NCBI GenBank assembly: GCA_038502055.1
Contig: JAXRKN010000045.1
Location: 1,882,501-1,946,500 of the forward strand
DNA: 64,000 nucleotides
Direction: 5' to 3'
Source of the DNA: Tanytarsus gracilentus
Lineage: Eukaryota > Arthropoda > Insecta > Diptera > Chironomidae
The position numbers and the translations under genes are program-made. How positions within the stretch are numbered: the first letter of the stretch is position 1; every line of letters starts with the position of its first letter. Positions 38,101 through 52,812 of this stretch are shown here, in pieces. The notes below the pieces were generated by a model. The model did no database searches. It saw only the letters and a list, made by a program, of their open reading frames with translations, and was not told where the DNA came from.

Positions 38101-41100
38101 ATTTAAAAAGAGTTTCAGACCCATCAACGCCATTTGAAATCTGTCTCGAGAAATTTCAATTAAATTCTCAAATTCTCCACAAAATTCCTCCTTAATCAAG
38201 TCGTAAATTCTGAAATTCGCAATAAATTGCTCTAAGCCATTTTCTGAGGACTTAATGAACGTCATTTGAGCGTAAAAATAATTTTCCTAATGGATATCGG
38301 TTGTTATGTGTTGTGTGTGTGTGCAATGCTCTCAACTTATCAACTGAAAATTATTTTGTCGAGATAAAAGTTCACATAAAAAAATTTATAGTGTATCCAT
38401 TCATTCTCCTCGGTGAAGTGGAGATAAACATGAGATTTTAATTTGCATATTGTACTGCAACAACTAACGTTACACTTTTTATGGCATCTGAGCTCCATTT
38501 TGAAATGAGTTGCGAAAAATTTTGAAACAAATAAAAATTTGATATTTTTTAAAGTTTTCATCAGTTTTTAAATTCAACTTTCCACTTGAATAGTTTTTCC
38601 GTTACTATAGCAAAACACTTTCAAAACCATGACAACCGTGATTTTTATTTTGAGCATGGCAAAAATACGTTAAAAAGCTTTTTATCCATGATTAGAACGA
38701 AATAATTTTATTAAACTGAAATAATGAATTTTGACCATGCTCAAAACCTCTCAGCTCTCACTAATTGAATTCTTCTCGACAGCTAAAAGTTTCTTAATTG
38801 ACCGAAAAACTAAATCTGGTAAAAATATTTACAAGCATGGTCTTTTTTAATTGCTTTCGATAGTGGATCTAAAATTCTATCGTATACATGACAGCTTTTA
38901 TTGATGAAATTATTTTCATGTCAATTATTCGATAGAAAAAATTTCTTTCAAAATGTCGATGACAAAAATTCGTTAACAATTTATTTCATACTAGAAGTGG
39001 AAATATATTGAATGGAAAAAATTAAATTGATTGAAAATATGAGACACATAAAAATCAATTAATCCTCGCAACGACTCTTTAGCTTTATCAAAAAATCAAA
39101 TTCAACAACTTTGACTTCCATTTAGAAATTTAGAATAAAAAAAACTATTTAATTGCTACCAACTGAGTATTTTTTACTTATACATAATTTTCATACGTGT
39201 TTTTAGATTCTAATTTATTTTAACGTATTCAAGAGAGGGTGGAAGAAAAATGGTCAAAAAGGGTTGTTGAAGATAAATGGATGTGCCCTGTAGCCCCTTG
39301 TAGAGACACTCCTAAGTAGTCTTCTTCATTTAAACCATTTTACATCCTCTCCACCCTCTTTTCTAAATAAATTCTTCATATGCTCGAGCTACAAAATGGG
39401 TAAAATGTCAGAAAAATCCTTTCTGTGGAAAATTTTCCTTTTTCTAACAAGATTTCCTCTTTTACATTTTCATATCTCATCTCGTAAATCTATCCCGAGG
39501 GAAGAGTGAGAGAGTGGGAGAGAGTGCGGTCGGTTTTTATGTTTTGTGATGGAGATTAAAATTTAGATAGAGCATAAAAGAGAAGCAGTGGACATTTGGC
39601 GATTAAAAATTTCCTAAAGTGCGTATGCAAAGATACATTCATGTGTGTATGGTGGAAGATCGGAAAATTTATGGACGTTCATGCCAAAGTTTTTTTAGTG
39701 ATTTATTACGATTCGAGGCATTACGAGTTAACGGAGTTGGATCTTCTTTACAGTTAAGTCTTTAAGGGTTAAATTTTTTATAAGAGTACTCGAAAAGTGC
39801 TGAACTAAAATTTTGATTCTTAAATGATTCAAAATTGAAAAATACGTTAAATTTATCTCAAATTCGTTTAAAACTTTTTCACTTATTTTTAATAAATGTA
39901 GCAATAAAAATTCCCCGCAAGGATATTTTACAGCTCTCACTTATCCATCTCGCGCGGAAATTGCGGTTTACCCCAATTTTTTTCACCTCAACCGCGTGCG
40001 GAAGTGTGGGTTCACTTACACTCATTGTAAATTGTTAATTACCTTAAAAATTCTCTGAAGTCGCTTTAATTAAGTCGATCCTAAACAATTATTTTTCACA
40101 GCAAGAAACTTTCCGATATTGAACCGACAAAAGATGAAGAAAAACTGAAGATCTTCAAATAACCGTGTTAAAATTATCTCACGATTCGAAAAAAAAAACG
40201 AAAAGACTTGTTTTAACCCTTTTTTATTTAAAGACATGTTTAATGTTGACAATCAAGAAATAAAGAGAAGAAGAGGAGATCAAGATCTTTGACTTCCCTC
40301 CGGTCTGTGCGTTTGACGACCCTTTGATGAATTTTTTATAGTAATCTTGGGAAATTTTTAATGTGCATTTAATAAATTAATTTTAAAATTTTTAATTATA
40401 ATTTTTTCAATTAAATTTCACAAAAGAAAGTCAAAATTATTTTCAACACCATCTGTGTCACGTCAGAAACAGAATTTGGTAAATTTGAGATGCAAATAGT
40501 CATCGAACAACAAATATTTATTCAACCTCATCGGATGTCACACTTCAACTGATGAAAGGTTTATATTTATCGAATTAAGTCAATATTTGAATTCGACACC
40601 AAGGCGAACTTAAACTCGGGTATGTTCATTATCAAATTTCTTTAACAATTTTTACATGACGTAGAAAAATTCTCAAAATTTATTCAGAAATACTTTTTTG
40701 AACTAAAAATTTGAGAAGTGTCATTGTGACGAGAGTCGAGGTTTAGAGATAAACTTTTCAAAGCACTCTCGAATAGTTTTAATGAAAAAAAGTTAGAAAT
40801 TGAGGAGGAGCAAGAGCATGCTGATGAGTTTGGCGACGAATAGTTTTGAAATTGATGAAATTTTTCCATTTTAAGGCAAAATTCACAATGATAAACTTTT
40901 AGATCACTATGGACACCAACTGAGAACCTGAGGATAGTGGTAGAGTAAAAAGATATGAAATACATAAATAAAAACCCATCCACTCATGCTGCTATGATAT
41001 AAACACAATGTGCGAAATGCACGAAAACTTTTTCTTTATCAAGCATGTTAACATATAAAAATTTATAAATATAAATTGCTCGAGAGGTTTTTCTTCTCCT

Positions 41101-44100
41101 CCATCTATATGGTGCAATGGTGGACTTTCTCTACGACTAAGCTCAAACATAAAAAGTTAGTTCTTTTTTGCTCAAAGGAAAATTTTGCGGTGCTGAGGAC
41201 AGAGTTAGGAAGGAAACTGTGGATGGGGTAGAGATAGTTGCAAAATGGAGATTACAAGATGATTTGGGAATAAGAGAACAAAATTCTGTAAGCTGTGGAT
41301 GTGAGAAAAAAATCAATATTTGATGTGAGATGTTTAAAAAAAGTTAAATTTATAACGGTTTTTTAAAATTTAAATTTAAAATCAAGAAAAATTCTAAAAA
41401 ATTTCAAATCTTAAAAAATCGTTATGAAAAAATTGTAAAATATTTTCAATATGTTCACCTCACTAGCGCAAATTTCCACTCATCTATTTTATGATAAAAT
41501 TTTCCTATCTATCCTCCTTCTATAGAGCTAGAAAACCAACATAAAATTTTCATTTTGAAAACTAAAAAAACTCTTGAAATTTCCTCCCTCAATAGAGAGA
41601 CTGAAAAATATTTTTAATCATAGAAAGTTTTCTCGAAAAATTTCTGGTTTTTCTGGTTTATGCAGCAGAAGTTTTTCTTTTGTTTGTGGCTCTTTTTAAT
41701 ACATACAAAAGAGTCCGAGTGGAATATAATGAAAGCCATGGGGTGTGCAGAGCGATGATGTTGTTGTAGGGTTCAATAAATTATTTGCTCCCCACATTCA
41801 CGACTAAAAAAGGGTGTATATGCTCATCTGTAAGATTCATTGAGTTGTGCGTCGTAGGTGTGAGGTTTTAGAGACGGAAGAAAAATTGAATAAATAAAGC
41901 ACAAAAAGAGGGTCCGGCCTTTAATTAAAATTTTTAGCTCTCTAGTTGCTGTTTTAGTAAATGTGAAGGCATAAAAATTCGATTAGATGGAAATGGAAAT
42001 GAGAAAAAGGTACAAGATGGGAGGCCAGCTTGATTACTTCTTTTATTTTGTGAGGGGTGTGCAACTTGTGCCTTTATAAATTATGATCTACTTAAAATTA
42101 AGATCTTAAAAATTTCAAAATTTTACTTTTGAATTTATTTCCACCCTTTGAACCTGACCCACCTCCCTCCATTAATTACATATTTATACAATTCACATTC
42201 TAAAAATAAAGGCACGAGAAAAGGGTCTTTTGAATAAGTGAAACGTATTAGAGGAGCTTAGAGTTGGATCCTGTACCTTCGTCTCATGCTCGATGAATTA
42301 AAATGTTATGAAGGCATTTTAATGCGATTTAATGAGGTATTTCGATAAAAATCTCCTCCTTTGTGTAAAAAATTTCTCAAATTTATTGACGACAGAATAA
42401 AAAAAGCTGACACAACATTAATTTCGAGGATTTTCTACGGTCATCAAGAAGATGACCCTTTTTGCTATGTATTAACGTCAGCCGAGCACATAAGTAATTT
42501 TAACGAGGCCTTTTCCTTTTTCTGCACGACGTTGATGGAGATGGAGGAGGTCGTTAATGTTAATGGGCACCCGAGAACTCTTCATCCATCCATCAAGACC
42601 GTGCGTGTATAGCGAATGCTTAGGCATAATTTAGATTTTAGATACGCAATTTTACCCTCAGCATAACGAGAAAAAAAGAAAGGAGCTTTTGAGTACACAC
42701 GTGTAGGAGATTAGGATGTCCCATTTTGATAGGAGGGTACTTCTGTCGATGATAAAGTAAGAAAAAGGAAAAGGGATGGCATTAGCAGTAACAGTCAGGC
42801 AAAAAAAGGGTGGTATGGTTTCCATTAGAAAGTTTTCCATTTTACACATTTGCCTTTCATAAAATTTTAGGTATACAAGTAAATAATATCTCGAGGGTGG
42901 GAGAGAGAAAGAGGGTGAAATTTTTAGTTTAAAAAAGGGTTTAGTTTTTTGTATATTTTAATATATTTTCGAGTCATTGTGGGATGATGCGATATAATAG
43001 ATGGTCATGTGTGTGTATAGGGGCAAAAAACCAACTTCTAATTTATTTTAATAGAATATACTTTTTTCTGCTGAAGCCATTTTTCCTTCAACGACCCTTT
43101 TTGAGATGATATTTTGGTGTGAGAAATTAAACAAGGAAGAAAAAGAAAACAAAGAGTTTTGATTAATTTATTAGAGTTTTCAGTAGATGGGAAATATCTT
43201 TTGAAAATATTTAAATTTTTGAAATTAGCTTATAAAATGGGTTGTTTTATCTTAAATACATTAACTCACGTCAGCTCGTGCCTTCGACCTCTTTATCCCG
43301 TTTAAAAACTCTATTCATTCAAATTAACCCTACCTGTACCCCTCATTGAACTGTCTCATATAAAAAATGTAATTCAATAGTTAAATAATTTCACCCTTTC
43401 ATCACTATCGCAACCCCTTTGATGAAGACAGAGGTCCCAAATCAGAATTAAACACGTGCTGGTGTCGCTACCCTCTTTAACCCTAATCAAACCTTCTATT
43501 GAGTCCCATTTGAAGAATTTCATAGCACTTGACTCAAACCACAACATTCTCTCACATTGACAGTCGAAATTTTCTAAGGTGACATTTGCGATTGAAAAGA
43601 GTGAAAATTAATTAATTTCTTCTTCTATCTCTCATTATGAGCACAAATCTCATAAATTTGCATTAGAATGCTGAAAATAATCTCGAAATTCTCATACGAG
43701 ATGGCACATACTCACATAGATATTAAAAAAAGTGAAATGTTTCGCATTAATGAGGGTCGACTTCTCATCTCAACCATTAAGTCCAAACGAAACCAGCTTT
43801 TCCACTATTTAAGGTCGTTTTTCATTAGAAGAATAAGAAAAACTTGTTTATGAACGATGAAATGATCGTGAGAGTTTTTCTTAATGCGTCTAAGGTGATT
43901 TTAATTTCATCTGACGTCAAAATTTGCTCGTGATGAAAAATTTCTGAAATGATTAAAAAATTTAATAGAAAATCTTTAAAATATTCATTAAATCTTCATC
44001 ATAAATTTAAGCGGAAAAATTTTCATTAAAATTTGTAATATCAAAATTATTCCTGTTTATTGTTCTCTCCCGCATTATCATAATGAGATGAAAATTAAAA

Positions 44101-47100
44101 TTTTCCAAAAAAGCACTTTCTGAAAAAATTAATTTTGCAGAAAAAGTTGTTTGCTAAACCTGCAAAAATATAAGCGGAGGATTTCATAAATGAGAAAAGT
44201 TGTTGAAGTGAAACATAAACAAATTTGTAGTTTCACTCTAAAACCTTTTTGTTCAGTAATTTTTTTTTCGTGTATAGTTTTCCATTATCATCTCATTAAA
44301 AAGCATTTTTCATGCAGAGCATCTAGAAAATTAAAAAACTTTATCTTTTTTTCTCTTTTGCGATATGTAGAGAGAATGTTTTCGAGGTATCTTTAGGGAA
44401 ACCTCACATGTGTAGATGAGCAAGCAACATCTGCATGACATTTCACTTAAATTATTCTTTCGACAAACAGAGAATATCCTTTTAATCTTGTCGTCTTTCA
44501 CACAGCATCAGTTGCGAACATTTTTTCTCGATCCCCTGTTGATGGTCAAAAGATTTCTCATGAAACGTCTTTTTATAACCCTTTTTACTTTGATCATAAA
44601 ATTGACCGTAAATTTTTTTCGAATTTCAAGAAGAAAAATTTCATTTTCATTAAACTGTCACGTACATCTGTGGCTTCGTAGCAATTTTTAAATGTTCAAC
44701 CACAAAGAACTGACTTTATCCATTCGTGTGAAGGTGAAAATGTGTGAATTAATGACCACAATCATTTAAGTCTTATCATTTTAATGCAACACTCGTAGAT
44801 CATGGAGTTAAAAAAGCACTCTATAAAAATTCCATAATTAAAAACTATATATTGAAAATGCAAGTGTCTCATCTGGTACTTATAATCCATTAATGGCGAA
44901 TCGAGTGCATGGAAAGGCGGCAAAAAGGCGTCCATAAATAACAGAAAAAAGTTTTTAACAGCAATAATGCAAAGCGCATGGTGGGAGACTAAAATAGATG
45001 TAAAACACACATATTGTGCATCTCCTCGAGGACAGCAGAATGCTCATACGTGCAGTACAAGACCAGTAAGAAATTTAATAATGTGAAATTATTTTGCTTA
45101 AAATTAAAAAGTTAATTAAAAATTTTGACTTTAAAAATTAAACGAGAAAATATTTTTTATTTCTGAGAAAAATCTATATCATGCTGGTCATGTCCGATGT
45201 CGATTTTTTATGCTCTTTCATTGCACAATTTTCTCCATTACCATATTTAAAGGAGAGTGAGAGAGTTGTATCACCTCGAATGATTTTTAATATACATTTT
45301 CACGTCTCCCCCGTGGGTTGTTGATCCTTTAAATAAATACATGCATTTTTTTCACGGCGACCAAAAAGCGCGCATATTTGCTTTCATAAAGTGCAATTTT
45401 TTGCGCTTGAAATTTTTAATATTGCTTATTTACTTCAATGCATTGAAATTTTAAATTAACTTTTTTTAAAGAGTTTAAAGTTTTTTTTCTTTCCGATAAA
45501 ATTTTACAACCAAAAAGAATCAAAATGTCACCGTAAACGTCCCGAGGGATATTCGTTGACAGGAAGAGAAATTTGATGTAAATCCTCATATCAAAAATTT
45601 GCGTCTGCAGCTCTCGATCAACAAGACACTGCATCTGCATTTTACCCAACTCCTAATCACGCTCCAAAATTTTTTTATTCCTATAAATTCGAGTCCAGGC
45701 TCTGTAGGATAAACATTGTCGACAAAAAATCCCCTCAAAATGCATCTCTCGTCAGACAATGCATAAAAGCGCGCAAAAATGGCCATCAATTCACCTCAGA
45801 AAAATGATTGCAGCACATTCAGAAATACGCAACATGAAAAATGCAATTTTTCTCTCAGTTTGCAGTGTTTGAAGGACTTTATAAACTGCGACGAAAAGAG
45901 ATGCAAAAAAAGAGAAAAATTCTTCTTGTGCATCAATCGTTCATCGCCGTTTTAATGCCCTCTCTCTCACACACATTTCCTGGCTTTTTTTCTAGTATAT
46001 GAAGAGCGCACTTGCATATAAATCAATATTATGTGAGATGCGTTTTTCATGTACACACATATCGTGAACATTGCAGATTTTCCTCTAAAGCGACATGAGC
46101 GGGTGCTTTATGTAGAAAGCGTTGATGAAAATTGCAATGACGAGGAATTGTGCGGATGAAATATACAGCGAAATTGCTCTAGGCTTGATGTTGAGCTGCA
46201 ATTCAAAAACATCGCGATGAACCTTTTTGCGATAGTTTAAAGAATTTTTGAAGATCAATGTGTAAAAATTTTTAAAACCCATCTTCAATGTAAATTTAGA
46301 ATTTTATTTTTAATTTCCGCAAAAAATGTGATTTAACCGATTTCATCAAACCACTGCACTTTTTTGCATGAAATGAAACATCCCCTTAAATTTCCTACAA
46401 AAAAAGTGGAAAGAAAAATCAACAATTTCAGACATGCATGAAAGCATCTCAAATCAAGTCAATTTTCGATGCGTTTCAATCATGCTCATTCAATGTTGTT
46501 TGTCGAGTGTTGAAAAAATAAAAAAGTACTTTCTGTGGCTATCATCACATAAAGTGATGCTCTTGCTCTTTTTCCCTCACTCGCATAAAATCAAGGAGAA
46601 TTTTTTAGGCGTTCTAGGAAAATTTAAAATGATGATTTTAACTGGGAAAAAAGTGAATGGAGTGGGCGAATGACAAGAGTGATATAATAATCTGCGATAT
46701 GATGATAAAAAGCATCTCGCTTTGGGTTGAGAGGAGCAAAATATAAATGGATGGTGCGTGACGCGATTACCTGACACAAGCATGAATCGAATGAAAATAA
46801 AAATGTTGAACACAATGGATGCAGATGCGAAATAGTGGCGCGAGAGGGGGCGAGTACTCGGGTTGAGATGGGAGGTGAAAAATTGCAACTGCAATCATCC
46901 ACGGAATGATAAGCATCGACAGGGCATAAAATGCATTTTTAGTGTGCTTTATTTGGAAGAGATGAAACAGGTTGAGTGGAGATTTTGACCAATTGTCCGG
47001 GTGCAAGAATTTACTGAAGTATTATCTTTGGAAAGTAGAATAACTTAAAACTAGCGGTCAAAAATAATCTAAATTTTATTCTCATTCCTTTTTTATTGTC

Positions 47101-50100
47101 CCCAAAATTTCAATATTGTCCAATTAGATCAAATTTAGCTTAGAGTTTGCCACTAAAAAATAAATAAAATAAAATATTGCAAGTTAATTCAATTATTTTT
47201 CTTCAAACTCACAAAATAATGCGCTAGAATCCCTCACCATCGCTAACATTTTTTTATTTGTTCACAAATGTGATTTGAAGCCGTTTTTGTGCATCACAAA
47301 ACTACAGTGACTGGAAATAAAAAAACATAACTATTGCATTTTTGTGCAACTATCCCGCGGGAGCAGAAGAGAGTGCATTTTGCATTAGTTTTTTCCCATC
47401 ATCCCTCCCCCATTTTTAATCCCCATCCGCATTTTTCCTCAGATCTCTCGGATGTGCATTGCAATGTGCATATCATCCAATGTATTGCACATGCATGGTT
47501 TAAATTTTTTTTTGCAATGCAATGGCGAAAAAACCAAACACAAAAAAGTAGTGAATGATGTACATGTTTTGCACTATGGATGCTATTTCAATGCATTCAT
47601 GTGTGGACTGCATTTGATAGAACAAAAAAAAGCAAAATGGATTTTTCGGGGTATTTTCATTCCTTAATAATGGCCTAAGTCTGCCACTATCTCCAAAAAA
47701 TATGAGTAATGAAATTTTTGATTTCCATTCGAAACATTTATGAACTTTCAAAAATCAAACGGATGTGGAAAAATTTTGACGTTGCGTAACGCATAAATTT
47801 CAATTTTTTACCTTGCTAAAATTGTTAATTTTTTTATGATAAAAAATGACTTTGAACCCTTCTAATTGTGTGTCTTGTTGCATCGAGTTAGACATTTTTA
47901 ATAATTTATTGAGTCATCCATAGCATCGCGGTAGAATCAACAAAAAAAATATGCATGAGATGCATTTTGACTATCACAGCAGGTTTTATGCATTTTTTCC
48001 ATATTTCCCATGATAATACAACACACAGTTTTTGAAGGAAATTTTACAAAATTTTGTCAGCCATAAATTTTCATTTTTCGTAGTCATACACAAAAGTTTT
48101 TTCACCGAGTGGTGTGAGATAAAATGTCAGTATAAACGCATTTTATGCAAATGAATACTTTGCATCCCCATACTGTATTGCATTGTATATTGCACCACCC
48201 TTACACACATTTTAAATGCAACTACGCACATCGAGATATGAAGGCGAAAGAAAATTTATGTAACAGCATGTTCATCACATAACAATGGATTTATGTATAA
48301 GTATATATGTGGGCATGTGAAGCAAGGAGTAGAAACTTGAAAATCTATTACTTTTTTGATTTTTTAAAACGAAAATTTGAATTTTTTTTCGTGTCGCAAA
48401 AATCTAAAGTTCTAGTTTTAAATAAATTTGATTAAACAATTAATTTTTTGGTGGTAAATTTTTTTTTGAATTTTGAACTTTTAAAATTCTTTAAAATATT
48501 TAATTTAAATTTATTCATCAAAATTTTAAACTTTAGTTTCCACCTCCAATCTCAGAAAACTTCTATCGTCCACCCCATAAACGAAAATTTTATAATTTTC
48601 ATTTAAAATTCTTCAGTCTCAAACCAGCTCTGCATGATGCAAAACCTTCCAACGTAAATCTGGAGGAAAAGTGACTATAACGAATCGGTTGTCTGAAAGG
48701 AAATTAAAATTTATAGATTTTCCATCCATTAGTCACTCGAATTTACAACCATCTTACTTCTTCTTAATAAATATTAAAAATTTACTCTCCTTCCACACTA
48801 TTTCCATCTATTATTCATTATGATGAAGTTTAAATTTTTCTAACCATAGCTAGATGCCGACAATGTTCTCAAACTCATTCCACTTTTTTCCCTATCATTT
48901 GCTTGTGAGCGTTTCCAGTTGAATATTTTTACCCCTCAAATTTTTGTGTAGGGAAAAAAGAAAAGGAAGGGAGAGGATGTGGTGTGAGGTAAAGAGCATG
49001 CAATGCGAAGTGAAAACAAGTTTTTCCCCTTTTACAGTTGAATCGTTGATGACTTTTTTAATGACGATAGAGCGTGAGGAAAATACAAGTTTTTTGAATA
49101 TCATTTGAGATGCTGAACATGATTTTTATTTTTTAAAAATTTAAAATAATTTGATTTTACGTTTGGAAAATTTAAAAATTGTCATATCATTGATTTATAA
49201 ATTTATCCTCAATAATTTTTCTTTATCGCAACAATTAATCCATCAAAAAAAATTTACCTTCTGCGCGAAGACAACAATGTGCATATACAGCGTGACAAAT
49301 TCATTCACGCGTTATTTATTTAACCCCTTTTATGGGGAGAAATGTGCTGGATATTTTTTTGTTTCATCATTTTTTTAATGCTTTAATTTTTTTCCTCCAA
49401 CTCTTCGACCCTCATCGATTTTTAACAGTTGAATAATTCAAGGTTAATTTTAATTATTTCATCCACCGCGCCAGAAAAAATCCGATTCGATGTATCAAGT
49501 GAAAGTGTCTTGAATATATTTTTTCATTTATTTTTTCCAATCAATATTTTCACACGACAGGTGAGAAATGTTGTCATTCATTTTCCATATCGAAGAAATA
49601 TAAATTTTCCCTTTTGTTTGCACCTTATCTTATCAGTCAACGTTGAGCAATGCTTTCAGCGAGAACAAACAATGACGACAATAGTTGCCACTTAAATTCA
49701 CGACATGCCTTAAACCTTATCGTTGCTGCATATTTTTTTACCTCTCGCACACTTTCGATTAATATTTTTTTCGCCATATGTTATTGAGAAGAGTGACTGA
49801 CGTATGTGGCTGGTAAAAGTGTGCCATGATAAGGTGCGAGATTAGAAAACTCATAAAACAGAAAAAAGCCCCTGATCTTTTTTGTGCACAGCGATTAAAC
49901 CACCTGGTTAAGTTTTCACGCTGTTTTTTGTTACTTCGTCGATGGCATGTGCATGTGGAAATAAAATCTTGGAAAAAAGTTTTTACAAACATATGGATGA
50001 ATGTGAGTGGAAATTGAGAGAGTTAAAAATACTTTTGTAGGCAACTTTAAAATTTCTTCAAATTTATTTTTAGCACAAATTTAAAAAAATGAAAAGTGCA

Positions 50101-51909
50101 TTATTCAATTCATAAAAAAGGCTGAATGCATTCGAGTGCAAACAAAAAAGATTTTTTTTTTGCTATCTGTAACTCATTCACAATATTAGTGCCTCAAATG
50201 CAGGTTCCTACTTATACAAAGTTTTCATACCATTCTGTGCAATTGCAATAATGCATTTTTTTCGGCTTGAAAAACTTTTCTTTTCCTCGTTTAATTACTG
50301 CAGTTTTCTCTTTCCTTAACTCGTTGAAAAGTTTTTATACTTTTTAAACAAAACCTGGCAATTCGAGCGGAAAAACGTTAATTCAATAAACTTTGGAAAC
50401 AACTTTTAATTATGAAAGAAAAATCCATGAAAAAGTTTTCTGAATTGCTTAATCAATTTTTGCCCCACACCCTCCTTTCCGACCCTATAAGCCACATGTT
50501 CATCGTCAATAAAAAAATCAACCTAAATTGCTTGTCAATATTTATAGCGATGTAATTTCTTAGATCATTTCACTTTTATCGCTTTCACATGCCACGTCGT
50601 TTTACACTCACATTATTGTCACCCTCAATATTCTTTGTTTTAATGCTTTACTGAACGATTGTTGGGAAATCTGTTGTTATCAAGAGCTATTCACATATAT
50701 ATGTTTGTAGATTTGAAGAGTGGAAAAAAATATTTAACGTTTTCATATTAATGATGGAAAACATAAACAGAAGAGAGAGAAATTTTCCCACTCACAAACA
50801 TTGTTAACTGCTTTCGCATGTATCGTTGCTTTGACGTAACAATAAAAGAAAAGTCATTCAAAGGCAATTTTACGTTGATTCAGCGAAAAAAAATAATATT
50901 TTTTAAGAGCTTCGATGGGAAATGTCTCACATTAAAATTACGTTTACCCAAATATGGGACTTAATCATCATGCGCGTGACATCAAGTCAAAAAATATTAA
51001 TTAACGGCTTTTAATTTTTTGAAAATTGTTTAAAATTTTATTTTTCAAAAATTAACGTGAAATTTTTTTTTGTCACCAACCACAAAAATACTTCCCCACT
51101 TCACTCTTCCTCAATAAATTGACAATATTTAAAATTTATTGCAAAAAGGATATGAAAATCGAATGATGTGAAATAAAAAATTGGAGAAAATCGTCAAACA
51201 TTAAACGCGAGTTATGAATTGATGGAAAACATAAAAAATTCTTGCTTCTGTGAGAATTGCCAGAAATGTTTTTCAAGAAGCATAACTCGATTTTATTTGT
51301 GCAATTAAACGTGTCTTTGTTCACATGATGACATTAATATATTTTAGTGTCCTTTCCGTTTATTACGCACATGAATCGTGAGCATCTTGCTGACTTTGCA
51401 TAAATGAAAGAATCAAAAAAGATTTTTTTAATGTTTCTTCCTTTTTGCTCCGGTGTGGACATGATTTGACATAAAATATTCTTTCATCAAAAGTTTTTTA
51501 AAGTCCATTAAGCTGGAGGAAACGTGAAACCACAAAAATGAAAAGTTGAAGACTTTGTTTTCCTTTAAAGTCTATTTTTACTTGCGGTATTATTTCTTTA
51601 AATATTTGTGGGGGTAAGAATAATAATTGAGCAAAAAAAAACATTTTAAATGTGACAAAAACTTTGTGGATTTTCCTGAAAAATCAGCAATTAATTTTTG
51701 AATTATTTATTGTCACAAAAATTAATAATTAATTGCCAATTTGCATAAATGATTTCAATTCTTGGAAATATTTTGTGTAATTTTTTTGGTATTTAACTCA
51801 TTTATCACAAAAATCTGACATTTATCGATTAGTTGTGATAAAAAAATCCACTTTAACTGACGATAAGATAAAACTCGAAATTGACCTTCTTTTTCCTTTC
51901 TCCTTGCAG
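35153..51909 (+). other. Presumed large first intron; no internal gene seen
   Basis: If the leader ending at 35,152 joins the exon at 51,910, this 16.8-kb stretch is an intron. It begins GTAAGTTG and ends in a long pyrimidine tract with TTGCAG. I see no complete gene inside. The only strong splice-site pair is the 58-bp candidate on the minus strand at 35,508-35,565. GC-richer, possibly regulatory patches occur around 42,420-42,610, 46,560-46,990 and 47,330-47,560. Open frames of 60-105 codons are scattered on both strands without supporting signals. Confidence 0.4.
35508..35565 (-). other. Candidate internal exon with splice sites readable on both strands
   Basis: On the minus strand a pyrimidine-rich acceptor ending CTCTTTACAG precedes 58 bp (35,565 down to 35,508) that end AAAA before the donor GTAAGAAA. 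In one frame the segment continues a minus-strand open frame (residues NDDHVAIFLKPQASHPKS). On the + strand the same DNA offers TTTCTTACTTTTAG as acceptor (exon from 35,514) and GTAAAGAG as donor (exon to 35,567). The minus-strand sites are stronger. It could be a cassette exon of an antisense transcript starting near the 35.15-kb promoter, or an extra exon of the + gene. No partner exon was found. Confidence 0.3.
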
Positions 51910-51970
51910 GTAGTTCGTGCAAAAAATCATCACTGAAAATATTTCGCGGCGAGACCAGTAAAATTTCTCG
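51910..51970 (+). other. Probable non-coding internal 5' exon, 61 bp
   Basis: A very strong acceptor (a long T/C tract from about 51,884, ending TCCTTGCAG) and a consensus donor (CTCG followed by GTAAGTTAAGG) bracket exactly 61 bp. The exon contains no ATG and is CpG-richer than its flanks. This fits a 5' untranslated exon of a large + strand gene. The leader ending at 35,152 is the natural upstream partner, and the coding exons would lie to the right, probably outside the window. The two minus-strand genes at 52.8-54.5 kb would then sit inside its next intron. Confidence 0.55.
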
Positions 51971-52762
51971 GTAAGTTAAGGTTATGGATTTTTAACTTAA
52001 TTAACACAGACAATGCGAAGGAGGACAGGAAAGAGGTTCGCCTTATCATACGCTTAATATCTCTCTTTTCATTCACCCTCGCACTCACTTCGTGACAATT
52101 ATTTCCACCCCCTTCCATTATATTCTTATACAAAATCTATCTTAGATCGCCATGTCGTGCGATAAGAAATTTTTATATTTTTTCATGTTTTTAGTTTGAG
52201 CTGCACACGAGCAAGGTAAATTTGAATTATAGTGAAACTTTTTCCACCTTAATTATCTCCACTATTGTCTCACATGTGTAACCTACTCCGCTGTCTCTTT
52301 GCGTTTTTTTTATGTGAACGTTAAAAAAATTTCCATTACGCGAGTGGAAGTCATATGAATATTCTATAAGGCACAGCACCGTATACTTTTTGATGACAGA
52401 TAATACTGCAAGCAACAGAAAATCACTTTATAGCGTGCAGTGAAAAAACCTTTCAATGGAAGGAGCTGTGTGATAGTTATGGATCATAAATTTAAGAAGA
52501 TTTCAAAAATTTGAAAATTATCTTAATTCTAGAATTTGTAAATTTAAAGAAATTTTTCTTAAGTTATCACATCACTGATGAATAATTTCTAGTGATTTTA
52601 AAAATTCTTTGACTCATTGGTTATTCAGTAACATGTTGATCAAACTCAATTAAGTTTCACAGCAAAAGATTTTTTAATTAGCTAAATTTATTTAATGGCT
52701 AACAAAGCTTTTAAAATTTTAACGGTTTTTGTAAAAAGTATAAAATTTTCTAAAACTTTAAA

Positions 52763-52768
52763 TTTATT
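52763..52768 (-). terminator. Poly(A) signal AATAAA for the 52,813-53,348 gene
   Basis: AATAAA on the minus strand lies about 45 nt past the TAG stop codon of the first MGN-CDKLFFK gene, a normal position for a polyadenylation signal. Because the DNA is AT-rich, this hexamer also occurs by chance, so spacing is the main support. Confidence 0.5.
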
Positions 52769-52812
52769 TTAAAAATATTTTTTGTTAATTTTCTTCTTTA
52801 AAGTTAAAAATG

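Noticed and set aside
42361..42612. 83-codon + strand frame with rather protein-like acidic text
   Set aside because: It begins with TTG directly after an in-frame stop region, has no upstream acceptor, and its first ATG is deep inside. Without conservation data I cannot support it.
44190..44691. Two consecutive + strand frames of 68 and 91 codons
   Set aside because: Both are F/L/I/R-rich, typical of chance frames. No splice sites join them into one product.
46577..47006. Overlapping minus-strand frames of 79-105 codons
   Set aside because: Three different frames of the same strand are open together, which reflects base composition rather than coding.
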